Positions 1 to 8,543 of a stretch of 23,494 bases of DNA are shown one piece after another. The position numbers were made by a program, and so were the translations under genes. The stretch is taken from the NCBI GenBank assembly GCA_002083565.1, contig MSXM01000005.1:3637-27130 (forward strand), given 5' to 3'. Positions within the stretch are counted from its first letter, which is position 1, and each line of letters opens with the position of its first letter. This DNA comes from Nitrospira sp. ST-bin4 (lineage in GTDB: Bacteria; Nitrospirota; Nitrospiria; Nitrospirales; Nitrospiraceae). Below the pieces are notes generated by a model that was given only the letters and a program-made list of their open reading frames with translations, ran no database searches and was not told the DNA's origin.

Positions 1-731
1 TGACCCGGTAACGAACCAGTTGCTGCAACCAAGGTCAGACCGAACGGTGTCGGATTCGGTGCCGACCCTTCATGATGTTCCGTACCTAACAGACCACTCT
101 CCTCTCCACTGCCTGCCCCTACGGCATCCGATTGCATGATCAATGACACCGTGGCGAGAGGCTCGATGAGTGAGGACGACTCGATATGAGAAGCAGGATG
201 GGCATAGTCCCCGAGCAACCATGATTCAGAGTTTCCATGGAGGACATCGGCTGCTTCCGGCACATCAAACTCTGGGTGGCTACCTTCTTCTGCCATATTC
301 TTCCAGGTTTCAGACTCCTGATGATCTTGGGAAGACTGGCTCTCCGAAATCCTGGTAGGGCTTTTCTGAGATTCGTGGTCAGCCCTTGGAGCGTCGGATC
401 CTTTCAAGGCATCCACGCCTGGATGTCTGCGTTCCGCCATCTTGTCCGTCTGGGAGTCAGACTGTTGGTATTGAGAAGTACGCTCCATCGGGACCCGCGC
501 CTTCTCGGACCGGCCCCCTCGGTCCGACGCATCCACCGGCCGCCGATCTCCGGATTTGCGCGATGGCTCCGTGTCCCGCTCTCGACTGATCGCCTTGAGA
601 ACCGTTGAAAATTTCTTCCGGGATCCGATCTCAGTTGAACGGTGTGCCCGATTAGGCAGAGTCCCGGCGGGCTCCGAGGAAGACCCCGCGTTCGAAGCGG
701 CAATCTGCGGGATAACGGCATTCATACCCAT
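1..731 (-). CDS. fliK: FliK-like flagellar hook-length control protein, N-terminal part (runs off left edge)
   Basis: An uninterrupted minus-strand frame runs from ATG at 731 (in-frame ATG also at 725) to the window edge, 243 codons with no stop. It starts MGMNAVIPQIAASNAG and is rich in Ser, Glu, Gln, Asp and Arg, with no hydrophobic segment; it looks mostly disordered, as the N-terminal half of FliK usually is. The conserved FliK C-terminal domain would lie outside the window, so the name rests on position: it follows fliF-fliG-fliH-fliI-fliJ-motE on the same strand, where fliK is commonly found. A purine stretch (AGAGAGGG) lies about 12 nt upstream of ATG 731. A sigma-54-type promoter at 781-796 gives a leader of about 39 nt. 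FliK measures hook length and switches the export gate to filament substrates. It could be another large disordered flagellar protein. Confidence 0.55.
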   Translation of the reverse strand, partial: MGMNAVIPQIAASNAGSSSEPAGTLPNRAHRSTEIGSRKKFSTVLKAISRERDTEPSRKSGDRRPVDASDRGGRSEKARVPMERTSQYQQSDSQTDKMAERRHPGVDALKGSDAPRADHESQKSPTRISESQSSQDHQESETWKNMAEEGSHPEFDVPEAADVLHGNSESWLLGDYAHPASHIESSSLIEPLATVSLIMQSDAVGAGSGEESGLLGTEHHEGSAPNPTPFGLTLVAATGSLPG

Positions 732-780
732 AAACGAACGACGCCCTCTCTGGCTTGACCAACCGGCACGCCAAGGACAA

Positions 781-796
781 TACAAAGCTTGTGCCA
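781..796 (-). promoter_or_regulatory. sigma-54 (-24/-12) promoter for fliK
   Basis: The minus strand reads TGGCACAAGCTTTGTA, a TGGCAC-N5-TTGTA arrangement with the required 12-nt distance between the GG and the G of the -12 box. The -12 box has GT instead of GC. The predicted start of transcription, near 770, lies 39 nt before the fliK ATG. Three sigma-54 promoters in a cluster encoding two sigma-54 activators make this plausible. Confidence 0.55.
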
Positions 797-1152
797 CAGA
801 CATTGCTCAGCAAAACCCCACGAATTACGGCTTTTTTCTGGAGATAGAGACTGACCGGCTGGCGACAAGGACTTTTTTACTGGGTAGCAGGAACTTTCTT
901 GCCGGTGCGCACTGCGGCAACAGTGGCGTCAAAGAGAATTGGGTTGCACGTGAAGCATGATGAGGCAGAGGCATGCACCTAGAGCTGAAGATGAGGAGGT
1001 AAGAGGTTAACACCACATTCCAACAGGAGGTACGAATGAGAGGAGACCGGTTGGCATGCACTCATCGTTTCGCCAGCACCATTTCCGTGGCGCCCGGGCC
1101 TGGTCCTCTTCTCCGAAACAGGCTTCGCAACAGACGAATACCGATCCCCGGA
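797..1152. other. Non-coding gap between motE and fliK
   Basis: Apart from the fliK promoter and the CGGCAA dyad, I see no convincing gene here. The longest minus-strand frame (1061-825, 78 codons) has no clear ribosome binding site and an irregular Arg/Ser/Pro/Leu-rich product. No stem followed by a T-run was found after the motE stop, so a factor-independent terminator is not evident. Confidence 0.5.
899..920. promoter_or_regulatory. CGGCAA dyad upstream of the fliK promoter (possible activator site)
   Basis: A perfect inverted repeat TTGCCG-N10-CGGCAA, whose spacer begins with the palindrome GTGCGCAC, sits about 130-150 nt upstream of the predicted fliK transcription start. That is a normal distance for a sigma-54 enhancer site. 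The half-site is shared with the dyad upstream of flgB. No T-tract follows on either strand, so it is unlikely to be a terminator. Confidence 0.35.
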
Positions 1153-1890
1153 TTACGGTTTTTGCGCAAGCAACTGCACGCTAAGTTTGGCCGCGTGCTC
1201 CGGCTTGACCTGGGCAAGGATCGCCGCAGCAGATTTTGTTTTGACAAGGCGAAGGATTTCGATCGCTTTCTGATCAGGCATCCGCTCCAGCCGGACTGCC
1301 GCGTCTTCTGACGGCATCGCCTCATACATCTTGGCAAGCTGGTTCTTCTGCGCCTGCGCTAGGCGTTCCTTAGGCGATGGTTGATCCGCCTTCGCACGCA
1401 CAGTTTCAATCCGTTTTTCCAACGCTTCATTCTTCGCCAAAACCTTTTCGAGCTCGGCCCGCACTATCATGAGACGCTCTTCGTTCTGGCGGACAGCCTC
1501 TTCCCGACGGTCCAGATCGCGCTTTCGCAGATCCAACATCCCGAGAACTTCTCTCGGCACATCCAGTGCCGGCCCCTGCGTCGGCGGAGCAAGCAGCCGG
1601 CTACTCTCATCGAATTCTGCTTCTTGCGCATCGGCAGGCAGAACCGGTGGAACAGCTTGCATAGCGGCCGTTTGTGCCGGAACAGCAGCCGGCCGCACTT
1701 TGTCTTTCGGATTATTGGACGCTTGCCCCAGTTGCACCATAATCCATAAGAGAATCGTAGAGCCGATGACGCCGCCTGCGATCGTCAAAAGCGAGGACCG
1801 CCGTTGCGAAGGCGACAGGGCCGCCTTGGACCGGCCGGCACGGCTGAGAAAAATACCATCTCCTGTGGATCGCGCTGATTGTGCATTCAT
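1153..1890 (-). CDS. motE: MotE-like flagellar protein with one membrane helix and coiled coil
   Basis: A 245-residue protein starting at ATG 1890 (MNAQSARS), which overlaps the fliJ stop by 4 nt (ATGA). A longer frame from 1920 exists, but translational coupling favours 1890. The order is a short basic N-terminus, one hydrophobic segment at about 35-54, a Pro/Ala-rich linker, a charged coiled coil at about 115-165 (RKRDLDRREEAVRQNEERL), then a compact helical domain with the pattern of the MgtE N-terminal fold (MYEAMPSEDAAVRLERM, AAAILAQVKPEHAAKLS). This is the architecture of MotE/COG3334 proteins, periplasmic partners of the motor that in other bacteria help MotC or the stator. Its place after fliJ is typical. 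The exact role here is inferred from the family. Confidence 0.75.
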   Translation of the reverse strand: MNAQSARSTGDGIFLSRAGRSKAALSPSQRRSSLLTIAGGVIGSTILLWIMVQLGQASNNPKDKVRPAAVPAQTAAMQAVPPVLPADAQEAEFDESSRLLAPPTQGPALDVPREVLGMLDLRKRDLDRREEAVRQNEERLMIVRAELEKVLAKNEALEKRIETVRAKADQPSPKERLAQAQKNQLAKMYEAMPSEDAAVRLERMPDQKAIEILRLVKTKSAAAILAQVKPEHAAKLSVQLLAQKP

Positions 1891-2330
1891 GACACACCCC
1901 TTCTGGCAGGATGCTGACACATACGGCCGGCAGCTTCATCCATGGCCTGCTGCTCCCGTCGGTGCAACTCGGCATCATGCGCCTCCCGTTGTCGTTCGAG
2001 AAGGCGCTCGAGTATTTTGCGTTCCTGGGTCGCTTCAACAAGACGGGCATGGGCACTGGTCCACACCTCGGTCAGATGGCCGACTGCGCTGCGCGCCTGT
2101 ATCAACGCTGCCCGTTGCACATCCAGACGTCCCTGCCATTCCCACAGAGCTTCAATAACCAATCCCTGCTCGGTGTGGATCCGATAGGCCGATGTGTCCG
2201 ACTGAATCTGCGCTTCAAGCGCATTGCTGCGCTGCTCCATGCTGAGTAATTCCTGAGTCGCCTGTGCCAGCTCCATCGTGAGCGCTTCCTGTACCTGTAC
2301 GCGCAGCTTCCGCAACGAATCGAGTTTCAT
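1887..2330 (-). CDS. fliJ: Flagellar export protein FliJ
   Basis: 147 residues, nearly all helical and highly charged, starting MKLDSLRKLRVQVQEALTM. It forms one long antiparallel coiled coil, as FliJ does (family length about 145-150). FliJ is the central stalk that sits in the FliI ATPase hexamer and links it to the export gate, and it escorts export chaperones. The start at 2330 overlaps the fliI stop by 4 nt (ATGA), and its own stop overlaps motE the same way, so the three are translationally coupled. The sequence is poorly conserved in this family; the call rests on size, composition and position immediately after fliI. Confidence 0.85.
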   Translation of the reverse strand: MKLDSLRKLRVQVQEALTMELAQATQELLSMEQRSNALEAQIQSDTSAYRIHTEQGLVIEALWEWQGRLDVQRAALIQARSAVGHLTEVWTSAHARLVEATQERKILERLLERQREAHDAELHRREQQAMDEAAGRMCQHPARRGVS

Positions 2331-3634
2331 GCTGCCTGCTGCGCCAAGGCGCGCAGCCCTTGAACCGACGCGCCCAATCCTGCTGACTCATCGATCCCCT
2401 GCCGAAGATAGGCATTGACGGCCTCTTGGGCCTGGACAGCCCGGTCGAGCGTCTTATTCATGCCCTGCTTATACGCGCCGAGCAGAATGAGATCTTCGGA
2501 CTGCCGATAGCGGGCGATTAATTCCCGAACCGTTCCTGCCGCATCACCGTGTTCCCGAGCGACGATATCGCGCATCACACGGCTGGTGCTCTGCAAGAGA
2601 TCGATCGCGGGAAAATGATTCTGCGCCGCCAGCGCGCGTGACAACACGATATGCCCGTCGAGAATCGACCGCGCGGCATCGGCCACTGGATCAGTCAGAT
2701 CATCTCCATCAACCAGCACGGTATACAAACCGGTAATGGCGCCTGCGCCGGGTCCGGTGCCGACACGCTCCAGAAGTTTGGGCAGCATGGTGAATACGGA
2801 CGGCGTGTAGCCTTTGGTCGCCGGCGGCTCCCCGATCGCAAGACCGACTTCCCGCTGGCTGTACGCCAACCGGGTGAGAGAATCCATCAATAAAAGCACT
2901 TGTTTGCCCGCATCGCGAAAGTATTCGGCCACGGTGGTCGCCACCAGCGCCGCGCGCAGCCGTACCAGCGGCGCTTGATCCGACGTCGCCACGATGACGA
3001 TCGACCGTTGAAGCGCGGCAGGCCCCAGATCGCGCTCCAGGAATTCTTTAACCTCACGTCCGCGTTCACCGATGAGCGCGATGACGTTGACATCGGCGGT
3101 CGTGTACCGGCTGATCATTCCCAGCAAGACGCTCTTTCCGACGCCGGAACCCGAGAAAATTCCCATTTTCTGCCCCTGCCCGCATGTCAGAAATCCGTTG
3201 ATGGCACGGATCCCAAGATCCAGCGGTGTACGGATACGCGCGCGATGCAGCGGGTTGGGTGGAGCAGCATGGAGCGGATATCGTTCGAGATACGGAACGG
3301 CCCCCTTCTCATCGAGCGGGCGTCCAAGCCCATCCAGAATGCGTCCCAATAGGCCCGGCCCGACGGGCAAATGCGCTACCTGGCCGGTCATCGTGATGAG
3401 GCTGCCCGGTCCGATCCCCTGCATCTCTCCCAGCGGCATCAGCAACACACGGTCGCCTCGAAAACCCACTACTTCTGCGGCAATTGGCTCGCCGCCATCT
3501 TCCCTACTGATCTGGCAGAGTTCCCCCACCGTGGTCATAGGTGCATACCCCTCGATCACGAGGCCGACAGCCTGGGCAACCCGCCCTGAGACTGCGACAG
3601 GATCGACCCGATCGAGCAGGCGGCTAAGATTCAT
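2327..3634 (-). CDS. fliI: Flagellum-specific ATPase FliI
   Basis: 435 residues, full length for FliI. An F1-beta-like ATPase: N-terminal barrel (1-90), a Walker A motif SGSGVGKS at 161-168 in the FliI context GQGQKMGIFSGSGVGKSVLL, a Walker B region around VLLLMDSLTRLA, and the FliI/YscN-type C-terminal segment (IARYRQSEDLILLGAYKQG). It powers and times unfolding and export of flagellar subunits at the membrane base, with FliH as regulator and FliJ as stalk. Its start overlaps the end of fliH by 11 nt. All expected catalytic elements are present and nothing looks broken. Confidence 0.96.
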   Translation of the reverse strand: MNLSRLLDRVDPVAVSGRVAQAVGLVIEGYAPMTTVGELCQISREDGGEPIAAEVVGFRGDRVLLMPLGEMQGIGPGSLITMTGQVAHLPVGPGLLGRILDGLGRPLDEKGAVPYLERYPLHAAPPNPLHRARIRTPLDLGIRAINGFLTCGQGQKMGIFSGSGVGKSVLLGMISRYTTADVNVIALIGERGREVKEFLERDLGPAALQRSIVIVATSDQAPLVRLRAALVATTVAEYFRDAGKQVLLLMDSLTRLAYSQREVGLAIGEPPATKGYTPSVFTMLPKLLERVGTGPGAGAITGLYTVLVDGDDLTDPVADAARSILDGHIVLSRALAAQNHFPAIDLLQSTSRVMRDIVAREHGDAAGTVRELIARYRQSEDLILLGAYKQGMNKTLDRAVQAQEAVNAYLRQGIDESAGLGASVQGLRALAQQAA

Positions 3635-4655
3635 GATTGGCCCTGTTCTTCAGTGCGCTGCCCAACCGAAGCAACTGAGTGTCCAGGGACGCATCGATCA
3701 CACGATTGGCGGTATGAATAAGACAACTCCCTCGCGTGATCGAGGCCATCGGTTCGATTTTTACCGTGAGTGCGAGATCACGCAGTGTCGCAAGCTCGGC
3801 TTGAGCAGATTCCAGCGCCGGCGCATCGGACGGATGCACTTGAATAACGACGACACCGGACTCCCGCACCGCCGTCACCGCAGACTTGGCTTGCGCCACA
3901 ATCTGGTCTTTACAGGCGGCCGCCGACTCATGAAGGATTTTCGACGCAATGTGAATGGCCAACGCGGCAATCTCGTCTTCCATCGTCCGCTGAAGTGAAG
4001 ACTGCGCCTCGGCCAGCTTCCGCATCACACCGGCAAACAGGGTCCGTTCATGCCTGCGCTCCTCTTCCGCACACTGTTGCCCCGCCTTCAGCCCCCGCTC
4101 GAATTCTGTCAAGCCGTCCTCTCCCCGCAATGACCCGTCATCACCAAACGTTTGGAACGGTAGGCTCGACAAATGAACCGCCCCGGACCGAACAGCTGCA
4201 TGTTTCAGAACGGTCTGTTCGGCGCGCAGCCGGTGGAGTTCCAGCAACCGGCGCGCCGTCGCCAAGACCACACTATTGTCGATGGGCTTCATCAAAAAAT
4301 CGCTGGCACCTGCCTTCATCGCACGTACGGCGAGTTCGATGGTTGCCGATCCTGTGATGACGACCCCGATGATCCGGTGGTCGATGGTCAGTGCCTCTTC
4401 CAGAACGGCGATGCCATCCTGATCCGGCAACGACACATCGATGAGCATCAGCGCGGGAGCCGACTGTTTCACCATGGCAATGGCATCCCGCCCGGATCCA
4501 GCAGCCCGAATGGACACCCCTTCAGCCCGGAAGAGCTCAAGAAATAAATTCCGGATCGGTTCATCGTCATCGACGGCCAAAACTGTCCCTTGAAGCCGTG
4601 GCCCCCCCGTCTGTCCGCGAAGAGCCTGCGCCGTCATGGTTGCTCCGGTCGACAT
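3624..4655 (-). CDS. fliH: Response-regulator receiver domain fused to FliH (flagellar export ATPase regulator)
   Basis: 343 residues; FliH alone is usually about 220-270. Residues about 20-140 form a complete CheY-like receiver: acidic pocket D29-D30-D31, phosphoacceptor D73 (LMLIDVSLPDQDG), T101 (VVITGSA) and K123 (FLMKPID). After a linker, residues about 180-343 match the FliH/YscL type: a charged helix (ERGLKAGQQCAEEERRHERTL), a long amphipathic helical part (EDEIAALAIHIASKILHES) and a C-terminal domain with VVVIQVHPSD and a glycine-containing end strand. FliH holds FliI in an inactive form and docks it at the C-ring. The ATG follows the fliG stop directly (TAAATG), so the receiver is translated in the same frame as FliH with no break. 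I infer that phosphorylation could tune export or FliI assembly. The likely kinase would be the one encoded at 11364-10069 or a CheA outside the window. Confidence 0.85.
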   Translation of the reverse strand: MSTGATMTAQALRGQTGGPRLQGTVLAVDDDEPIRNLFLELFRAEGVSIRAAGSGRDAIAMVKQSAPALMLIDVSLPDQDGIAVLEEALTIDHRIIGVVITGSATIELAVRAMKAGASDFLMKPIDNSVVLATARRLLELHRLRAEQTVLKHAAVRSGAVHLSSLPFQTFGDDGSLRGEDGLTEFERGLKAGQQCAEEERRHERTLFAGVMRKLAEAQSSLQRTMEDEIAALAIHIASKILHESAAACKDQIVAQAKSAVTAVRESGVVVIQVHPSDAPALESAQAELATLRDLALTVKIEPMASITRGSCLIHTANRVIDASLDTQLLRLGSALKNRANHES

Positions 4656-5648
4656 TTAGACCAATTGTTCTCCTGCGCCGGCAATCACAATCCGCCCTTC
4701 CTCTTCCAGCTTGCGACAGACCTTCAGCAGATTCTGCTGCGCCCTCTCGACATCGGACACCTTGACGGGCCCTTTTGCCTCCATGTCTTCCTTGAGCATT
4801 TCAGCGGCGCGGCTCGACATGTTTTTAAAGAATTTCTCCTTGACGTCGGGATTCGCGCCGCGTAGCGCAAGCGGGAGATCATCCTTGCTGATCTCCTTCA
4901 TCAGCTCCTGTATGCCGCGGTCGTCCACTTTGATCAAATCGTCGAACACAAACATGAGTGCACGGATGGAATCGGCCAGCGTCTGGCTCTTCTCTGCGAT
5001 CTTGGCCATGATGCCGCCCTCATTGGTTTTGTCCATTCGCGTCAGAATCTCGGCCATCACCTCGGCTCCGCCGATGCTCTGACCGCCCAATCCCTTGCTT
5101 GCCAACAATGTTTCTTGCAAACTCTGGCTCAATTCCTCCAGGACATCCGGCTGTACGTCTTCCATAGTCGCAAGCCGTAATGCCACATCGCCGCGCATGG
5201 CATCCGGCAGCCCGGCGAGCACCTGCCCGGCCTGGTCGCTTTCAAGATGCGCTAGAATGACCGCCACCGTTTGCGGATGTTCGATCTTCATCATTTGCGC
5301 GATGCTCTTCGCATCCACCCAGCGGAGCGTCTCCAATCCGGGATAGGTTTTCCGGGTCATCGATTCGATAATGCGCGCCGCTTTCTCGGGGCCCAGTGCC
5401 TTGATCAGGACGGTCTTGATGTATTCTTTTCCCTGAAATTGCACATCCCCCGTCGCGCTCGCCTCCTTAAAATCCAAGATTACCGCATCTTCCTCATCCC
5501 GTGAAATCTGCGCCGTACCGCTCATAGAGGCGCCCAGCTTTTTGATCTCTTTGGGATCAAGCTGCTTCAAGACTTGTGCGGCCGCTTCTTCGCCGATCGC
5601 GCGGAGGAGAATCGCCGTCTTCTGCTCACCAGTCAGATTTTTAGCCAT
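4656..5648 (-). CDS. fliG: Flagellar motor switch protein FliG
   Basis: 330 residues from ATG 5648 (MAKNLTGEQKTAILLRAIGEE), the normal FliG N-terminus, 2 nt after the fliF stop. A frame from 5681 would add 11 residues overlapping fliF and is less likely. It contains the FliG middle-domain EHPQT motif (MMKIEHPQTVAVILAHLESDQ), a GG-containing linker, and the C-terminal torque helix with charged residues (LALRGANPDVKEKFFKNMS followed by RAAEMLKEDME). FliG forms the upper C-ring, binds FliF through its N-terminus and interacts with the stator. Length and motifs are standard. Confidence 0.97.
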   Translation of the reverse strand: MAKNLTGEQKTAILLRAIGEEAAAQVLKQLDPKEIKKLGASMSGTAQISRDEEDAVILDFKEASATGDVQFQGKEYIKTVLIKALGPEKAARIIESMTRKTYPGLETLRWVDAKSIAQMMKIEHPQTVAVILAHLESDQAGQVLAGLPDAMRGDVALRLATMEDVQPDVLEELSQSLQETLLASKGLGGQSIGGAEVMAEILTRMDKTNEGGIMAKIAEKSQTLADSIRALMFVFDDLIKVDDRGIQELMKEISKDDLPLALRGANPDVKEKFFKNMSSRAAEMLKEDMEAKGPVKVSDVERAQQNLLKVCRKLEEEGRIVIAGAGEQLV

Positions 5649-5650
5649 GC

Positions 5651-7234
5651 TCAGCCGTTCGCAGAAGAGCTCTTCAACCACTGTTTCACGACGACAGCCG
5701 TCGTGTCAGGATTCTTTCTGGCCATGTCGATGATTTGGGCGCGATCGGGCGCTCCAGGAATCGAACCGGCCGCCGCAGCCGCCGAAAGAGGCAGCGACGC
5801 AGATCCGCCGGCCTCGGGCTCCTGCCTGTCGGCGGTACCCAGCATGACGATCAAGGGACGGACAACGAACAAGAGGATCATCAGAAAGAGCAGGGCCCCG
5901 ACACCGTAACGCAGATAGGGCAACCATGGGTTCGGCCCTTCCGATGCGGCTTCGGCTGCCGACGTCGGCAGTTCGTCCGGCCCCAAGCCGAATTGAACAT
6001 TGACCACTTGGACCTGATCCTGCCGTTCCGCTGAAAAGCCCATCGCTTTCTTGACAATCTCCTCGATACGCTTCAAATCTTCCTCCGACCGTGGCGTATA
6101 TTTCCTGGCAGATTCAGCAGCGGCGCTGTCAGCCGATGCTCCGTCTCCGACCTGAGCTGCTGCATATGTTCCATCGACCAACACAGCCACCGATAACTTC
6201 TTAATCGCGCCGACCGGCTCTACTATTTTTGATACCGTGCGGCTGATCTCATAGTTGACGGTCTCATTCTTCGTCACACTATTATTCGAACTGCTCTGCG
6301 CCGGCTCCTGATCCGTCCCCGGCGGCACGTTCGATTGCACGCCCGGAATACCACCGGATACCCCGTTCACCCCGCTGGACTTTTCTTGTCCGCGTTGCTC
6401 ACTTCTGGCCACCTGGCTGTTCGGATCATACCGTTCTTCCGTGGTCTCTATTTTTCTGAAATCGACCAGGCTGGACACACGCACAACCGCTTTATTGATT
6501 CCAACGATCCGTTCCAGCATCGTTTGGATACGGGTTTCGATATCCTTCTCAATATTGCGCTGATACTCGAGCTGCGAATTCGTCAACCCGGCCGTCTCGT
6601 CCTCTGCGACCGTGCTGGACAGCAACCGGCCATGGCCGTCGACGATCGTCACGTCACGGGCCTGCAACCCTTCGACGCTGCTGGACACCAAGTGAATGAC
6701 ACCCTGCACTTGCGATTTCGTCAGCGCCTGTCCGTTGCGCAGCGCCAGAATGACGGAGGCCCGTGCCTTATCCTGCTCATTGGCAAACAACCGCCGCTCC
6801 GGCATGGCCAGATGGACACGCGCCCGCTCGACCTCCGGCATTTGCGCAATCGTCCTGGCCAACTCGCCTTGCAGCGCACGGCGGTAATTGAGTTTCTGGA
6901 CGAACTCGGACATGCCGATCGACGTGCGATCAAAAATCTCGTAGCCGACTCCCCCTCCATGCGGCAGGCCCTGCGTCGCCAGTTGCAGCCGAAGGTCGTG
7001 GACCTGTGCGCTTGGCACCAGCACCGTCGCACCGCCTCCTGTCGTCTCATACGGAACCTTCGTTTCTTTGAGCTTGTCGATGATGGCCGCCGCGTCTTCA
7101 CCGTTGAGATTCGTAAACAGCACCTGCATATCGGGCTGCTGCGTCCATAAGGCCAACGCGATCAGGCCCGCCACCGACCCGGCCAGGGCCAGCAAAATGA
7201 TCATCCGTTGATTGATTGAAAATTGTGAAAACAT
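5651..7234 (-). CDS. fliF: Flagellar MS-ring protein FliF
   Basis: 527 residues, close to the usual FliF length. First membrane helix at about 12-29 (MIILLALAGSVAGLIALAL), then the ring-building motif region (TNLNGEDAAAIIDKLKETKVPYE; LRLQLATQGLP), a large periplasmic region with a Ser/Asn/Gly-rich stretch, a second membrane helix (GVGALLFLMILLFVVRPLIVML) and a cytoplasmic tail (NPDTTAVVVKQWLK) that binds FliG. It forms the MS ring, which houses the export gate. A purine-rich stretch (AAAGGCAGG) precedes the ATG. It lies 32 nt after fliE and 2 nt before fliG. Confidence 0.97.
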   Translation of the reverse strand: MFSQFSINQRMIILLALAGSVAGLIALALWTQQPDMQVLFTNLNGEDAAAIIDKLKETKVPYETTGGGATVLVPSAQVHDLRLQLATQGLPHGGGVGYEIFDRTSIGMSEFVQKLNYRRALQGELARTIAQMPEVERARVHLAMPERRLFANEQDKARASVILALRNGQALTKSQVQGVIHLVSSSVEGLQARDVTIVDGHGRLLSSTVAEDETAGLTNSQLEYQRNIEKDIETRIQTMLERIVGINKAVVRVSSLVDFRKIETTEERYDPNSQVARSEQRGQEKSSGVNGVSGGIPGVQSNVPPGTDQEPAQSSSNNSVTKNETVNYEISRTVSKIVEPVGAIKKLSVAVLVDGTYAAAQVGDGASADSAAAESARKYTPRSEEDLKRIEEIVKKAMGFSAERQDQVQVVNVQFGLGPDELPTSAAEAASEGPNPWLPYLRYGVGALLFLMILLFVVRPLIVMLGTADRQEPEAGGSASLPLSAAAAAGSIPGAPDRAQIIDMARKNPDTTAVVVKQWLKSSSANG

Positions 7235-7266
7235 GTCGGCTGCCTGCCTTTATTCGGTTCGATTCG

Positions 7267-7572
7267 TCAAATCTGCATCCGCTGAATTTCTTCGTAGGCC
7301 GTCACCAGTTTGTTTCTGATCTGCATCATCAACTGGAAGGACACATCAGCCTGTTGCAAGGCGACCATCGTCCGATGAATGTCCTGCGTCTGGCCGGTCA
7401 TGAGGGCATCGACGGCCTGGCCGGCTTGGAGTTGCACGTCGTTGACCTTGCCGACGGCACTCTTCAGCGAGTCCAGAAACCCTCCGGCTCCAGCCTGCGA
7501 CGCTGCCGCGCCGGGGGACGGCGCGGCAGGAATGGCGGAGGCTACCTGGGCAATGCCTTGAATAGGACTCAT
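7267..7572 (-). CDS. fliE: Flagellar hook-basal body protein FliE
   Basis: 101 residues, typical FliE size. The N-terminal third is Ala/Pro/Gly-rich, then comes the conserved helical region (FLDSLKSAVGKVNDVQLQAGQAVDALMTG in two overlapping parts) and the conserved C-terminus (VSFQLMMQIRNKLVTAYEEI). FliE is the adaptor between the MS ring and the rod and the first axial substrate exported. The ATG sits 2 nt after the flgC stop, with GGGAGGT as ribosome binding site. Confidence 0.95.
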   Translation of the reverse strand: MSPIQGIAQVASAIPAAPSPGAAASQAGAGGFLDSLKSAVGKVNDVQLQAGQAVDALMTGQTQDIHRTMVALQQADVSFQLMMQIRNKLVTAYEEIQRMQI

Positions 7573-7574
7573 TG

Positions 7575-8024
7575 CTACCTCCCGATCTCCAGCGCTTTAT
7601 TCCACATCGCGCGCGAGGCATTGATGGCCTGTACGTTGGCCTCATAGGCGCGCGAGGCGCCCATCATGTTGACCATTTCCTCCATCACATTCACATTGGG
7701 CAGACGCACAAACCCTTTCGCATCGGCGTCGGGATGATGCGGGTCATAAATCTGCTGCCCGGGCTTCCTGTCTTCAACCACCCTGGCCACCGAGACGCCT
7801 TCGAGCGCATGGGCCGACGGACCCACGGCCACCTGACGGAACGCCCGCTGAAATGTACTGGGCACCGGCGTCGACCGGAAGACAACATCTCGTCGTTTGT
7901 ACGGACCGCCCCCTGGCGTTTTCGTCGATTGTGCGTTGGCAAGATTGCTGGCAATGGCGTTGAGCCGGTGCCGTTGGGCATCCAAGCCGGACACCGAAAC
8001 CGCCATACTGTCTGACATTTCCAT
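7575..8024 (-). CDS. flgC: Flagellar proximal rod protein FlgC
   Basis: 149 residues. The N-terminus holds the rod-family motif (GLDAQRHRLNAIASNLANAQ) and the C-terminus the matching FlgC motif (VNVMEEMVNMMGASRAYEANVQ as two adjoining blocks). Between them is the GFV.LPNVNV element typical of FlgC. The start at 8024 has a strong AGAGGAGG site 6 nt upstream. It follows flgB by 63 nt and precedes fliE in the conserved flgB-flgC-fliE order. FlgC is exported and polymerises in the proximal rod. Confidence 0.97.
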   Translation of the reverse strand: MEMSDSMAVSVSGLDAQRHRLNAIASNLANAQSTKTPGGGPYKRRDVVFRSTPVPSTFQRAFRQVAVGPSAHALEGVSVARVVEDRKPGQQIYDPHHPDADAKGFVRLPNVNVMEEMVNMMGASRAYEANVQAINASRAMWNKALEIGR

Positions 8025-8087
8025 GATGAACCTCCTCTATCAACTGTGAACCGCTTGCCGATTTCGACCATCCGATCGGGCTTCGCG

Positions 8088-8498
8088 TTATCTCCCTTCT
8101 CGTATCACATTCAACAATCCGTGAAACTTCTTGGCGAGAATCGTTGCCGCAGTGTTGTACTGCATGGCATTGTCGGACAATTTTGCCATCTCCAATTCAA
8201 GATTGACCGAGTTCGCATCGAGCGGAAGATCGCCTGCCGGCACCTCGTTCAGCTTTCCTGCGATAGCCTGCACTCCCTGAGGCCCATGGAGCCCGAAGTG
8301 GCGAGGCTGTGTCGCCGCCAATACAACCGGCAACCGGCCTTGATGTGCGGAGCGCAGCTGATCCATAAAGTTCAGTTCGGAAGCTCGATAGCCGGGCGTT
8401 TCTTCATTAGCCAAATTCGAGGCAATCACGCGCTGGCGCGCGCTACGGAGGTCCAAAGTTCGTTCCAACAATTGTATGGTCTGATCAAAAATCCTCAT
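8088..8498 (-). CDS. flgB: Flagellar proximal rod protein FlgB
   Basis: 136 residues from ATG 8498 (MRIFDQTIQLLERTLDLRS), with AAAGGA about 9 nt upstream. A longer start at 8528 would lie only about 5 nt after the predicted transcription start at 8533, so 8498 is preferred. It carries the rod motif RQRVIASNLANEETPGYRA, and at the C-terminus the matching helix (LELEMAKLSDNAMQYNTAATIL). It is the first gene of the basal-body operon flgB-flgC-fliE-fliF-fliG-fliH-fliI-fliJ-motE. Confidence 0.96.
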   Translation of the reverse strand: MRIFDQTIQLLERTLDLRSARQRVIASNLANEETPGYRASELNFMDQLRSAHQGRLPVVLAATQPRHFGLHGPQGVQAIAGKLNEVPAGDLPLDANSVNLELEMAKLSDNAMQYNTAATILAKKFHGLLNVIREGR

Positions 8499-8543
8499 GG
8501 CCTCATATCCTTTCTTTCCGCACCACAATGTCCGGCTTCCCGG

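Noticed and set aside
404..721. 105-codon minus-strand frame near the left end
   Set aside because: It is a shadow of the longer open fliK frame, which continues through the window edge without a stop.
825..1061. Minus-strand frame of 78 codons between motE and fliK
   Set aside because: No ribosome binding site, irregular composition, and it overlaps the CGGCAA dyad.
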